Assembly: GCA_030639555.1 (NCBI GenBank)
Contig: DAOWCM010000152.1
Coordinates: forward strand, 1 to 5,508
Length of the DNA stretch: 5,508 bases
DNA from: Candidatus Eiseniibacteriota bacterium
GTDB taxonomy: Bacteria; Joyebacterota; Joyebacteria; Joyebacterales; Joyebacteraceae
Reading direction: 5' to 3'
Below the pieces are notes generated by a model, which saw only the letters and a list, made by a program, of their open reading frames with translations, was not told the origin of the DNA and did no database searches. Positions 1 through 5,508 of the stretch are shown here, in pieces. A program made the translations under genes and the position numbers. Position 1 is the stretch's first letter. Each line of letters opens with the position of its first letter.

Positions 1-5
1 GATCA

Positions 6-98
6 ATGAGTGCTAGGCGGAGGATCGTAACGGTCGCTGCGCGCGCCACGCTCACTGCCACGGCATTGACGCTCTGCCTCGCTGCTCCCGCGTGGTGC
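6..98 (+). other. Signal peptide coding segment of the TPR-like protein
   Basis: Residues 1 to about 31 have a basic n-region (S-A-R-R-R), a hydrophobic Ala/Leu/Thr core and an A-P-A-W-C-D-D end. A signal peptidase I site after A-P-A (residue 29) or after Cys31 is plausible. It is not a convincing lipobox because Trp sits immediately before the Cys, where Ala, Gly or Ser is expected. The exact cleavage point is uncertain. Confidence 0.7.
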
Positions 99-890
99 GA
101 CGATGTCCCGACGCCCGAAGAGGCCTGCGAGAAGGCGCGTACGCTCGTCCGGCAGGGCCATGTCACCGACGCCGAGGCCTACCTGGCGGACCTGGTCGCG
201 GAAGAGGACGGAGCGCACGCCGCGAACGCGATCGTACTGCTCGAGGCCGCCCGGCTGTCCACGTCCGCCGAGGTCTGCCGGATCTACGCGGCTCGGGCCA
301 TCAAGAGAACCCGCAGCGACGCCCTGCTGGAAGCGGCGTACATGCTCAGGGGCGACAGCTACTTCGCGGAGAGCCTCTACATCAGCGCGAGCCACGAGTA
401 CGAGGAGGCGGCGAAGCACTCCGCAAAGCGAGGTCCGGGGCTTGCCGACCTGAAACGCGCCAGGAGCATCCTGGCGTCGGGCGATGCCGGGGCAGCGGTC
501 GAGGCGTACCGGGCCATCGCGGACTGGGGCGCCACGCCGGGAGAGCTCACGCCCGTCGCGGAAGTCGGGCTCGCCCAGTCGCTGCTGGCGGCCGGACGGG
601 CGCCGGAGGCCGCCGAGCAGTTCGAGAGAACGGCCCGCGTGTACGAGAAGAGGGAGGTCCGGGTCCGGGCGCTTGCCGGCGCCGCGGAGAGCCACGAGGC
701 CGCGGGCGCGGATGCGGAGGCAGTTGCGGCGCTCGCACTTCTTGTCTCGGACTACCCGGACAGCTACGAGGCGGTGCTGGCTCGGGAGAGACTCCGTACC
801 TACTCGCTTCCTGACAGCACGCTTCCGTACGGTGAGGCCCCCGACACAACCGCATTGCTGGGCGATCCGCCGGAATCGCCCGAGCAGTAA
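6..890 (+). CDS. Exported TPR-like helical-repeat protein, function unknown
   Basis: This 294-residue protein starts with a Sec-type signal peptide: Arg4-Arg6, then a hydrophobic stretch at about residues 7-29 ending in L-A-A-P-A-W-C. Cleavage is likely near residues 29-31, so it should act outside the cytoplasm, probably in the periplasm if the host has an outer membrane. The rest is Ala/Glu/Arg-rich and reads as consecutive amphipathic helix pairs (about 36-63, 69-100, 105-140, 144-172, 182-213 and 218-250) with TPR-like features such as A-x-x-x-Y/F and the closing Y-P-D-S-Y. The last 25 or so residues are Pro/Asp/Glu-rich and probably disordered. TPR proteins are usually protein-binding scaffolds, and no catalytic motif is visible. 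Distant likeness to YbgF- or BamD-type envelope TPR proteins is an inference from layout only. The ATG lies 5 bases from the window edge, so its ribosome-binding site cannot be seen and a start further upstream cannot be excluded, although the signal peptide fits this start. It lies 92 bases upstream of mutS and may be a separate transcription unit. Confidence 0.8.
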   Translation: MSARRRIVTVAARATLTATALTLCLAAPAWCDDVPTPEEACEKARTLVRQGHVTDAEAYLADLVAEEDGAHAANAIVLLEAARLSTSAEVCRIYAARAIKRTRSDALLEAAYMLRGDSYFAESLYISASHEYEEAAKHSAKRGPGLADLKRARSILASGDAGAAVEAYRAIADWGATPGELTPVAEVGLAQSLLAAGRAPEAAEQFERTARVYEKREVRVRALAGAAESHEAAGADAEAVAALALLVSDYPDSYEAVLARERLRTYSLPDSTLPYGEAPDTTALLGDPPESPEQ

Positions 891-910
891 TCCTTGGAGG
901 CGTGAGGGAG

Positions 911-939
911 ACGACCACCGGGCCTCCACCGGTGGTTGT
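911..939 (+). terminator. Hairpin, possible intrinsic terminator after the TPR-like gene
   Basis: The arms at 911-921 and 929-939 pair over 11 bp (one G-T wobble, the rest Watson-Crick, with a GC-rich top) around a 7-nt loop. The bases just downstream (TTGTTCGTTCG, partly within the 3' arm) are T-enriched but are not a clean U-tract. It lies 21 bases after the TAA of the upstream gene and 44 bases before mutS. That position suits a weak terminator, or an attenuator if transcription reads through to mutS. The stem contains the palindrome CACCGG/CCGGTG, so a protein-binding site is an alternative reading. Confidence 0.55.
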
Positions 940-973
940 TCGTTCGTGGGCCCCGTGAGAGGCTCGTAGGACC

Positions 974-977
974 GGAG
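974..977 (+). promoter_or_regulatory. Ribosome-binding site of mutS (GGAG)
   Basis: GGAG lies 5 bases before the ATG at 983, a normal Shine-Dalgarno spacing. This favours that start over the in-frame Met codons at residues 7 and 8. The preceding bases show no convincing -35/-10 pair. Confidence 0.65.
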
Positions 978-982
978 ACCCG

Positions 983-3601
983 ATGGCGAAGCTCACACCG
1001 ATGATGGAGCAGTACCAGAGGATCAAGTCGCAGCATGAGGATGCGATCCTCCTGTTCCGCATGGGCGACTTCTACGAGACGTTCTTTGACGACGCGAAGA
1101 CGGCCGCCCGCGTCCTCGGTCTGGCACTGACCACCCGCGACAAGAGCGGCAAGAACCCGGTCCCGCTTGCGGGCGTCCCGCACCACGCGCTCGAATCGTA
1201 TCTCGCCCGGCTCGTGAACGCGGGCTACCGCGTCGCGATCTGCGACCAGGTGGAGGATCCAAAGCAGGCACGCGGGATCGTCAGGAGAGAGGTCACGGAG
1301 GTGATAACTCCCGGGGCCATTCTCTCATCGACGATGCTGGACGAGAAGCGTTCCAACTTCCTCGTCGCGCTGGCGCCGGGTGGTGAGCGCACCGGTCTCG
1401 CCAGGATCGACCTTTCGACCGGCGAGTTCAACGTCACCGAGTTGGATACTGCCGACCTGCGTCGCGAGGTGCTTCGCGCGGACGCATCGGAGCTGCTCGT
1501 CCCGGAGGGCGAGTTGGAGAAGGAACCGCTCGCCTCGCTCCTCGCCGACATCCCCGATGTTCCCGTCAGTCCGGTCGCCGACTGGGAGTTCGGCATCGAG
1601 CAGTCGCGGGAGACGCTCGAGAGCCACTTCGGCGTCGCCAATCTGGACGGCTTCGGGTGCTCCGATCTCGAAGAGGGTATCGCTGCGGCGGGCGCCGCAC
1701 TTCGATACCTGACCGACCTCAAGAAGCGCGACCTCGGGCAGATAACCTCTCTCAGACGCATCCACCACTCCGAGCAGATGGTCCTCGATGAGACCACTCA
1801 GAAGAACCTCGAGCTCGTTGAGCCTCTGGACCGAGGCTTCCCCGAAGCGACGCTGCTCTCCGTGCTGGACAGAACCGACACGCCGATGGGCGCGCGGCTC
1901 CTGAGGCAGTGGGTGCTGTACCCCCTGCTCGACCATGAGGAGATCGGTGAGCGCCTCGACTCCGTCGAGGGATTGGTCGCGGGTCGCGGCATCCGGCAGG
2001 AGTCGTCGGGCATCCTGCGGGAGCTCTGCGACATCCCGCGCGTCGTGGGTCGGGTCGCATCGGGCCACGCGAGCCCACGGGATCTTGCGTCACTTCGCCG
2101 ATCTCTCGAGCTCCTTCCCGCCGTACGCGATCTTCTGGCATCCTCGAACTCGGAGGCCGTCCGCGGGCACGGCGAGAACCTCCCGAATGTCGAGGACATA
2201 ACCGGGATCATCCGCGAGGCCATAGTCGACAGCCCCCCCGCTACCTTCAAGAACGGCGGCATCGTCAGGGACGGCTACAGCGGTCAGCTGGACGACGTTC
2301 GTGCGACCGCTCGCGAGGGGAAGGGGTGGATCGGAAAGCTGCAGACGCAGGAGCGGGAGAGCACGGGCATCCCGACGATCAAGGTGGGCTACAACAGAGT
2401 CTTCGGGTACTACCTGGAGGTCACGAAGCAGCACGTCCACCTCGTCCCGGATCACTGGATCGGGAAGCAGACCCTGGTCAACGCGGAACGCTACGTGACG
2501 CCGGAACTCAAGGAACACGAGTCGCGAGTGCTGACGGCCGAGGAGGACATGCTCCGGCTGGAGCACGAGATCTTCGAGGACGTGCGCGGCCGCGTGGCGG
2601 TCCATGCGACGACGCTGCAGAACGCTTCGGCCGTGCTCGCGCGCATCGACGTCCTGTCGTCGCTCGCCACGGTCGCGGAGGAATCCCGCTACGTGAGGCC
2701 GGAGGTCGGCGACTGGAACGAGCTGACCATCCGCGACGGCCGTCACCCCGTGGTCGAGAAGCTGCTCAGAGGCGAGGAGTTCGTGCCGAACGACGTGAGC
2801 TTCGATGCGGACGCGCGCCAGATATTCCTGATAACGGGCCCGAACATGGCGGGCAAATCCACTTATCTGAGGCAGGTGGCGCTGGCGGTCATCATGGCGC
2901 AGATCGGGTCGTTCGTCCCGGCCAGCTCCGCGAGAATCGGTATCGTGGACAGGATCTTCACGCGCATAGGCGCGACCGATGCCCTCGCCAGGGGGCGCAG
3001 CACGTTCCTTGTGGAAATGAGTGAGACCGCGCACATCCTCCACGACGCCACGCCGCGAAGCCTCATACTCCTGGACGAGATCGGCCGTGGAACAAGCACG
3101 TTCGACGGCCTCTCCATCGCCTGGGCCGTGACGGAGTATCTCCACAACCGCGGCGACGTCCGTCCGTGGACGATGTTCGCGACCCACTATCACGAACTGA
3201 CGGAACTCGAGGACGTGCTTCCACGCCTCAAGAACATGAATGTGCTGGTAAGGGAGACCGGGAACTCGATAGTATTCCTGAGGAAGATAGTCCCGGGCTC
3301 CGCCAACCAGAGCTACGGGATAGAGGTAGCCAAGCTGGCCGGCATACCCCGCGAGGTCATACTCCGGGCCCGTGAGGTCCTGGAGAACCTCGAGTCCACG
3401 CAGTACACGACCGACGCCGTGCCGCGTCTGGCGGGCGGCGAACACGGCCCGCTCGGCCCAGGCGGACCGCAGCTGAGGCTCTTCGACTCGGAACCGTCGG
3501 AAGTGGAGCGGGAGATCGAGGAACTCGAGATCGAGCGGATGACACCGCTCGATGCCTTCGACAAGCTGGTCGAACTCAGGAAGCGAGTGAAGCGTGGGTA
3601 G
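983..3601 (+). CDS. mutS: DNA mismatch repair ATPase MutS
   Basis: Cytoplasmic mismatch sensor that binds mispairs and small loops, then exchanges ADP for ATP to form a sliding clamp that recruits MutL. The protein has 872 residues, close to the usual MutS1 length, and looks complete. The N-terminal recognition domain (about 4-118) has the mismatch-wedge motif F30-Y-E32 within FRMGDFYETFFDDA. A connector domain follows (about 128-255), then the lever and clamp domains (about 270-575), including FGYYLEVTK at 474-482 and KQTLVNAERY at 495-504. The ATPase domain has Walker A GPNMAGKST (619-627), the S-T-F-L-V-E-M segment (673-679), Walker B/signature LLDEIGRGTS (696-705) and ATHYHEL (733-739). 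The helix-turn-helix dimer segment is near 777-800. A Gly/Pro-rich linker leads to a consensus beta-clamp motif, QLRLF (830-834), and a C-terminal helix (853-870) like the MutS tetramerisation tail. It overlaps mutL by 8 bases. The presence of both F-x-E and the C-terminal tail argues against a MutS2 paralogue. Confidence 0.98.
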   Translation: MAKLTPMMEQYQRIKSQHEDAILLFRMGDFYETFFDDAKTAARVLGLALTTRDKSGKNPVPLAGVPHHALESYLARLVNAGYRVAICDQVEDPKQARGIVRREVTEVITPGAILSSTMLDEKRSNFLVALAPGGERTGLARIDLSTGEFNVTELDTADLRREVLRADASELLVPEGELEKEPLASLLADIPDVPVSPVADWEFGIEQSRETLESHFGVANLDGFGCSDLEEGIAAAGAALRYLTDLKKRDLGQITSLRRIHHSEQMVLDETTQKNLELVEPLDRGFPEATLLSVLDRTDTPMGARLLRQWVLYPLLDHEEIGERLDSVEGLVAGRGIRQESSGILRELCDIPRVVGRVASGHASPRDLASLRRSLELLPAVRDLLASSNSEAVRGHGENLPNVEDITGIIREAIVDSPPATFKNGGIVRDGYSGQLDDVRATAREGKGWIGKLQTQERESTGIPTIKVGYNRVFGYYLEVTKQHVHLVPDHWIGKQTLVNAERYVTPELKEHESRVLTAEEDMLRLEHEIFEDVRGRVAVHATTLQNASAVLARIDVLSSLATVAEESRYVRPEVGDWNELTIRDGRHPVVEKLLRGEEFVPNDVSFDADARQIFLITGPNMAGKSTYLRQVALAVIMAQIGSFVPASSARIGIVDRIFTRIGATDALARGRSTFLVEMSETAHILHDATPRSLILLDEIGRGTSTFDGLSIAWAVTEYLHNRGDVRPWTMFATHYHELTELEDVLPRLKNMNVLVRETGNSIVFLRKIVPGSANQSYGIEVAKLAGIPREVILRAREVLENLESTQYTTDAVPRLAGGEHGPLGPGGPQLRLFDSEPSEVEREIEELEIERMTPLDAFDKLVELRKRVKRG
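3470..3484 (+). other. MutS beta-clamp-binding motif QLRLF
   Basis: Residues 830-834 match the QLxLF consensus for peptides that dock on the replication sliding clamp. The motif sits in the flexible region between the ATPase/HTH part and the C-terminal helix, where MutS of E. coli and B. subtilis carry theirs. It should tether MutS to the replisome. Confidence 0.75.
3578..3583 (+). promoter_or_regulatory. Ribosome-binding site of mutL, inside mutS
   Basis: AGGAAG lies 10 bases before the GTG start of mutL and within the last codons of mutS. The mutL frame has a TGA stop at 3588-3590, only two codons before the GTG, so no start further upstream is possible and GTG at 3594 is effectively fixed. 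Confidence 0.55.
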
Positions 3602-5333
3602 CCGAATCAGGATCCTGAGCGAGAGCGTAGCGAACATGATCGCCGCCGGGGAGGTGGTGGAGGCGCCGTTCTCGGTCGTGAAGGAACTCATCGAGAACGC
3701 GCTCGATGCCGGCGCGACGGAGATCGCCGTTGACATCAAAGGTGGCGGGAGCGACCTCGTGCGCGTCACCGACAACGGCTCCGGAATGAACCGCGACGAC
3801 GCCCTGGCCGCGTTCGACCGCTTCGCCACCAGCAAGCTCACGACCGCGGACGATCTCGAGGGCATCTCTACGCTCGGCTTCCGAGGTGAGGCGCTGCCAA
3901 GCATCGCCTCTGTCTCACGAATCAGGCTCGTCACCTGCGAGGACGGTGACGTTGAGGGAACGGAGGTCGATCTCGTCGGCGGAGAGGTCCGGGACGTGAT
4001 ACCGGCCGGGCGCAAACGGGGGACGACCGTGGAGGTTTCCTCTCTCTTCTACAACACGCCGGCGCGGCGCAAGTTCCTGAAGAGCGACAGCGTCGAGGTC
4101 AGACGGATCATGGACCTCTTGACTGAGTATGCGGTGCTCCACCCGTCTATCCGACTGGACGTCGCGATCGACGGCAAGCTCGCACTCGGACTGATGGCGG
4201 TCGACACGCTGGCGGAGCGCGTGGCTGGAGTTCTGGGCAGCAGGACGGCCGCGGAGATGCTGCCCGTCTCGCTCACGGAGGAGGACGGTTCGGTAGAGGG
4301 GCTCGTGGGGCGGCCGACGATCGCGCGCTCGCGCGGAGCGCAGCAGGTGGTGGCCATCAACGGCCGCCCGATCAGGAGCCGGCTGATAGGCGCCGCCGTT
4401 CGCTCCGGCTACGGCGAGCTTCTGCCTCGCAATAGACACCCGGTGATATTCCTCATGTTGACCGTGGACGGCTCCCTCGTGGACGTCAACGTCCATCCGA
4501 CGAAGAGAGAGGTCCGGTTCGGCAACAGCCGTCGGATCTTCGGCCTCGTAGAGAGCGCCGTCCGCTCGGCCCTCATGTCCCACGATACGGCGCCCACGCT
4601 ATCCACTTACGAGGTCAGGACCGCTGGGCGATCGCGGGTGGGGTCTCAAAGCGCAGCCGCGGTGGCCACGTCTGAGCTGCAGTTCCCCACGGTGGTCCGG
4701 GAGAACGAGCCCGTGGCCATCTCGGAGGACGAACTCCGGACCGAGACAGGCGACGACGAGCACCACGCCAAGTTCTGGCAGCTGCATCAGTCGTACGTCT
4801 TCATCCAGACCCGCGAGGGCGTGCTCATCGTCGACCAGCATGCGGCGCACGAACGCGTCCTCTACGAAAGGGCGAGAGTGGCGCTCTCGGGAGCCGCGGA
4901 GACGGGCCCCAGCCAGCAGCTGCTCTTCCCGGTGGCGGTCGAGCTGTCGCCCGGGGAGTGGGAATCGTTCGACGGCGTCAGGCCACTTCTCGACAAGCTG
5001 GGTTTCAGTATCCGGTCGATGAGCGGCAGGACCGTGCTTCTCGAGGCCGTCCCGGGTGCCTTCCCCAGGTGGCCGCACGACAGGATCCTCCACGATATCC
5101 TCACGGAACTGCCGTCAGGCAAAGCCGACGTCCGCGACCTGGTGGAGAGCATCGCGAAGACGGTGGCGTGCAAGGCGGCCATCAAGGCGGGGGACAGGCT
5201 GGCCGAGGAGGAGATGCGCTCGCTCATCGACCAGCTCTTCGCCACCGAGCTTCCATACTCCTGCCCGCACGGCCGACCGACTTTCATGCGCATGACCTCC
5301 GAGGAACTGGACAAGAGGTTCGGCCGAACATGA
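3594..5333 (+). CDS. mutL: DNA mismatch repair protein MutL, endonuclease type
   Basis: MutL couples mismatch detection by MutS to strand incision. The 579-residue protein starts at GTG and the conserved N-terminus (IRILSESVANMIAAGEVVE) begins at residue 5, so it is full length. The N-terminal GHKL ATPase shows E31 and N35 in KELIENALDAG, DNGSG at 60-64, ATSKL at 78-82, GFRGEAL at 95-101 and the transducer lysine K304 in NVHPTKREVRF. A variable linker covers about 331-390. The C-terminal dimerisation/endonuclease domain has all motifs of nicking MutL proteins: DQHAAHERVLYE (414-425, fitting DQHA(X)2E(X)4E), ACK (525-527, usually ACR), CPHGRP (557-562) and F-M-R (564-566). A clamp-binding motif QQLLFP (441-446) fits QxLLxP. 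It should therefore nick DNA itself and not rely on MutH. Residue 77 is Phe where many bacterial MutLs have His (R-H-A-T-S-K). The 8-base overlap with mutS and 4-base overlap with miaA imply coupled translation. Confidence 0.98.
   Translation: MGSRIRILSESVANMIAAGEVVEAPFSVVKELIENALDAGATEIAVDIKGGGSDLVRVTDNGSGMNRDDALAAFDRFATSKLTTADDLEGISTLGFRGEALPSIASVSRIRLVTCEDGDVEGTEVDLVGGEVRDVIPAGRKRGTTVEVSSLFYNTPARRKFLKSDSVEVRRIMDLLTEYAVLHPSIRLDVAIDGKLALGLMAVDTLAERVAGVLGSRTAAEMLPVSLTEEDGSVEGLVGRPTIARSRGAQQVVAINGRPIRSRLIGAAVRSGYGELLPRNRHPVIFLMLTVDGSLVDVNVHPTKREVRFGNSRRIFGLVESAVRSALMSHDTAPTLSTYEVRTAGRSRVGSQSAAAVATSELQFPTVVRENEPVAISEDELRTETGDDEHHAKFWQLHQSYVFIQTREGVLIVDQHAAHERVLYERARVALSGAAETGPSQQLLFPVAVELSPGEWESFDGVRPLLDKLGFSIRSMSGRTVLLEAVPGAFPRWPHDRILHDILTELPSGKADVRDLVESIAKTVACKAAIKAGDRLAEEEMRSLIDQLFATELPYSCPHGRPTFMRMTSEELDKRFGRT
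4833..4868 (+). other. MutL endonuclease metal-binding motif DQHA(X)2E(X)4E
   Basis: Residues 414-425 give D-Q-H-A, two residues, Glu420, four residues, Glu425, an exact fit to the motif that defines nicking MutL homologues. E. coli-type MutL, which partners with MutH, lacks it. Together with the intact CPHGRP and FxR motifs downstream, this predicts an active metal-dependent nickase. Confidence 0.9.
4914..4931 (+). other. MutL beta-clamp-binding motif QQLLFP
   Basis: Residues 441-446 fit the QxLLxP-type motif found in the C-terminal domain of bacterial MutL, equivalent by position to the B. subtilis QEMIVP motif. It follows the endonuclease motif by about 16 residues and would let the clamp stimulate or orient nicking. 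Confidence 0.65.
5314..5318 (+). promoter_or_regulatory. Possible ribosome-binding site of miaA, inside mutL
   Basis: AGAGG lies 11 bases before the miaA ATG, a slightly long spacing. Because the miaA start overlaps the mutL stop as ATGA, reinitiation by ribosomes finishing mutL probably matters more than this site. Confidence 0.4.
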
Positions 5334-5508
5334 TCGCCGGGCAAGCCCAAAGCTCTCGACACGAAGTACTGACCGTCGTCGGACCGACCGCCGTTGGCAA
5401 GACGGCGGTCGCGATCGCTCTGGCGCGCTCACTCAAGGGCGAGATCGTCTCCGCCGCCTCCCGCCAGGTCTACCGCGGAATGGACATCGGCACCGCCAAA
5501 CCCACCGC
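5330..5508 (+). CDS. miaA: tRNA dimethylallyltransferase MiaA, 5' part only
   Basis: MiaA transfers a dimethylallyl group from DMAPP to N6 of A37 in tRNAs that read UNN codons, the first step of (ms2)i6A synthesis, in the cytoplasm. Only 59 full codons are in the window out of roughly 300 expected; the gene runs off the right edge and is not a pseudogene on this evidence. The P-loop is G-P-T-A-V-G-K-T (residues 18-25), and the diagnostic block at 44-58 reads SRQVYRGMDIGTAKP, both typical of MiaA. The residue before this block is unusual: Ala43 (codon GCC at 5456-5458) stands where MiaA proteins have the conserved Asp (Asp42 in E. coli), proposed as the general base acting on A37. The ATG overlaps the mutL stop in ATGA, and mutS-mutL-miaA is a known gene order. 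Identity as MiaA is secure; activity is in question if the Ala is genuine. Confidence 0.95.
   Translation, partial: MIAGQAQSSRHEVLTVVGPTAVGKTAVAIALARSLKGEIVSAASRQVYRGMDIGTAKPT

Noticed and set aside
84..104. Lipoprotein signal (Cys31 as lipidated residue)
   Set aside because: The residue before Cys31 is Trp, which does not fit a lipobox. An ordinary signal peptidase I site fits better.
3..929. 308-codon open frame on the minus strand opposite the TPR-like gene
   Set aside because: Its translation is Arg/Gly-rich with no signal peptide or motif, whereas the plus-strand frame has a signal peptide and regular helical repeats. It is taken as a GC-driven shadow.
902..958. 18-codon GTG mini-ORF after a GGAGG, a possible leader peptide before mutS
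   Set aside because: GGAGG ends only one base before the GTG, too close for initiation, and the peptide has no run of regulatory codons. The GGAGG is better viewed as part of the pairing described for this leader.
936..982. A mutS promoter between the hairpin and the start codon
   Set aside because: TTGTTC could be a poor -35, but no -10-like AT-rich hexamer follows at proper spacing. The sequence is GC-rich throughout, so I cannot support a promoter call.
2090..4015. 641-codon open frame on the minus strand across mutS and mutL
   Set aside because: It lies opposite two unmistakable conserved genes, crosses their junction, and shows no recognisable domain. Long antisense frames are expected at this GC content and codon bias.
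5330..5508. miaA as a truncated pseudogene
   Set aside because: The frame is open to the last base and ends only because the window ends. The motif blocks are at normal positions.
1..5508. Mobile element, CRISPR array, tRNA/rRNA gene or novel defence system
   Set aside because: I saw no terminal inverted repeats, direct-repeat arrays, RNA gene signatures, or nuclease/transposase genes apart from MutL. Base composition looks uniform across the window.

Overview
This is a GC-rich, gene-dense stretch of a bacterial chromosome, read entirely on the plus strand. It carries the core of a DNA mismatch-repair operon. The genes in order are an exported TPR-like protein of unknown role, mutS, mutL and the 5' end of miaA. 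Coding content is near-continuous, and the only real intergenic gap is the 92 bases before mutS. The high GC content, strong GC preference at third codon positions and Sec-type signal peptide fit a free-living GC-rich bacterium. The order mutS-mutL-miaA is widespread in bacteria and is well known in clostridia as part of miaB-mutS-mutL-miaA-hfq. It does not fix the phylum, and I cannot assign the organism from this sequence alone.

Region by region: bases 6-890 encode a 294-residue protein with a signal peptide and repeated helical pairs of TPR/solenoid type, which I cannot assign to a named family. Bases 891-982 hold an 11-bp hairpin that could terminate that gene. Its 7-nt loop is exactly complementary to a GGAGG-containing stretch just upstream, so two alternative folds are possible. 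Bases 983-3601 encode a full-length MutS. Bases 3594-5333 encode a full-length MutL of the endonuclease type, overlapping mutS by 8 bases. From base 5330 miaA begins with an ATGA overlap on the mutL stop and runs off the window after 59 full codons.

How the genes work together: MutS recognises mismatches through Phe30/Glu32 and uses its ATPase to become a sliding clamp that recruits MutL. This MutL has every motif expected of a nicking MutL, including DQHA(X)2E(X)4E. Both proteins carry a recognisable beta-clamp-binding motif, which supports a MutH-independent, clamp-directed repair pathway. The overlaps at both downstream junctions imply translational coupling of mutS, mutL and miaA. MiaA would prenylate A37 of tRNAs and is functionally separate, but often sits in the same operon.

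The most notable oddity is in miaA. The near-invariant Asp of the S-A-D-S motif, the proposed catalytic base, reads as Ala in this sequence, a change explainable by a single base. I found no mobile element, CRISPR array, RNA gene or evident new defence-type system. Apart from the TPR gene, the leader structure and the MiaA substitution, this is an ordinary housekeeping region.
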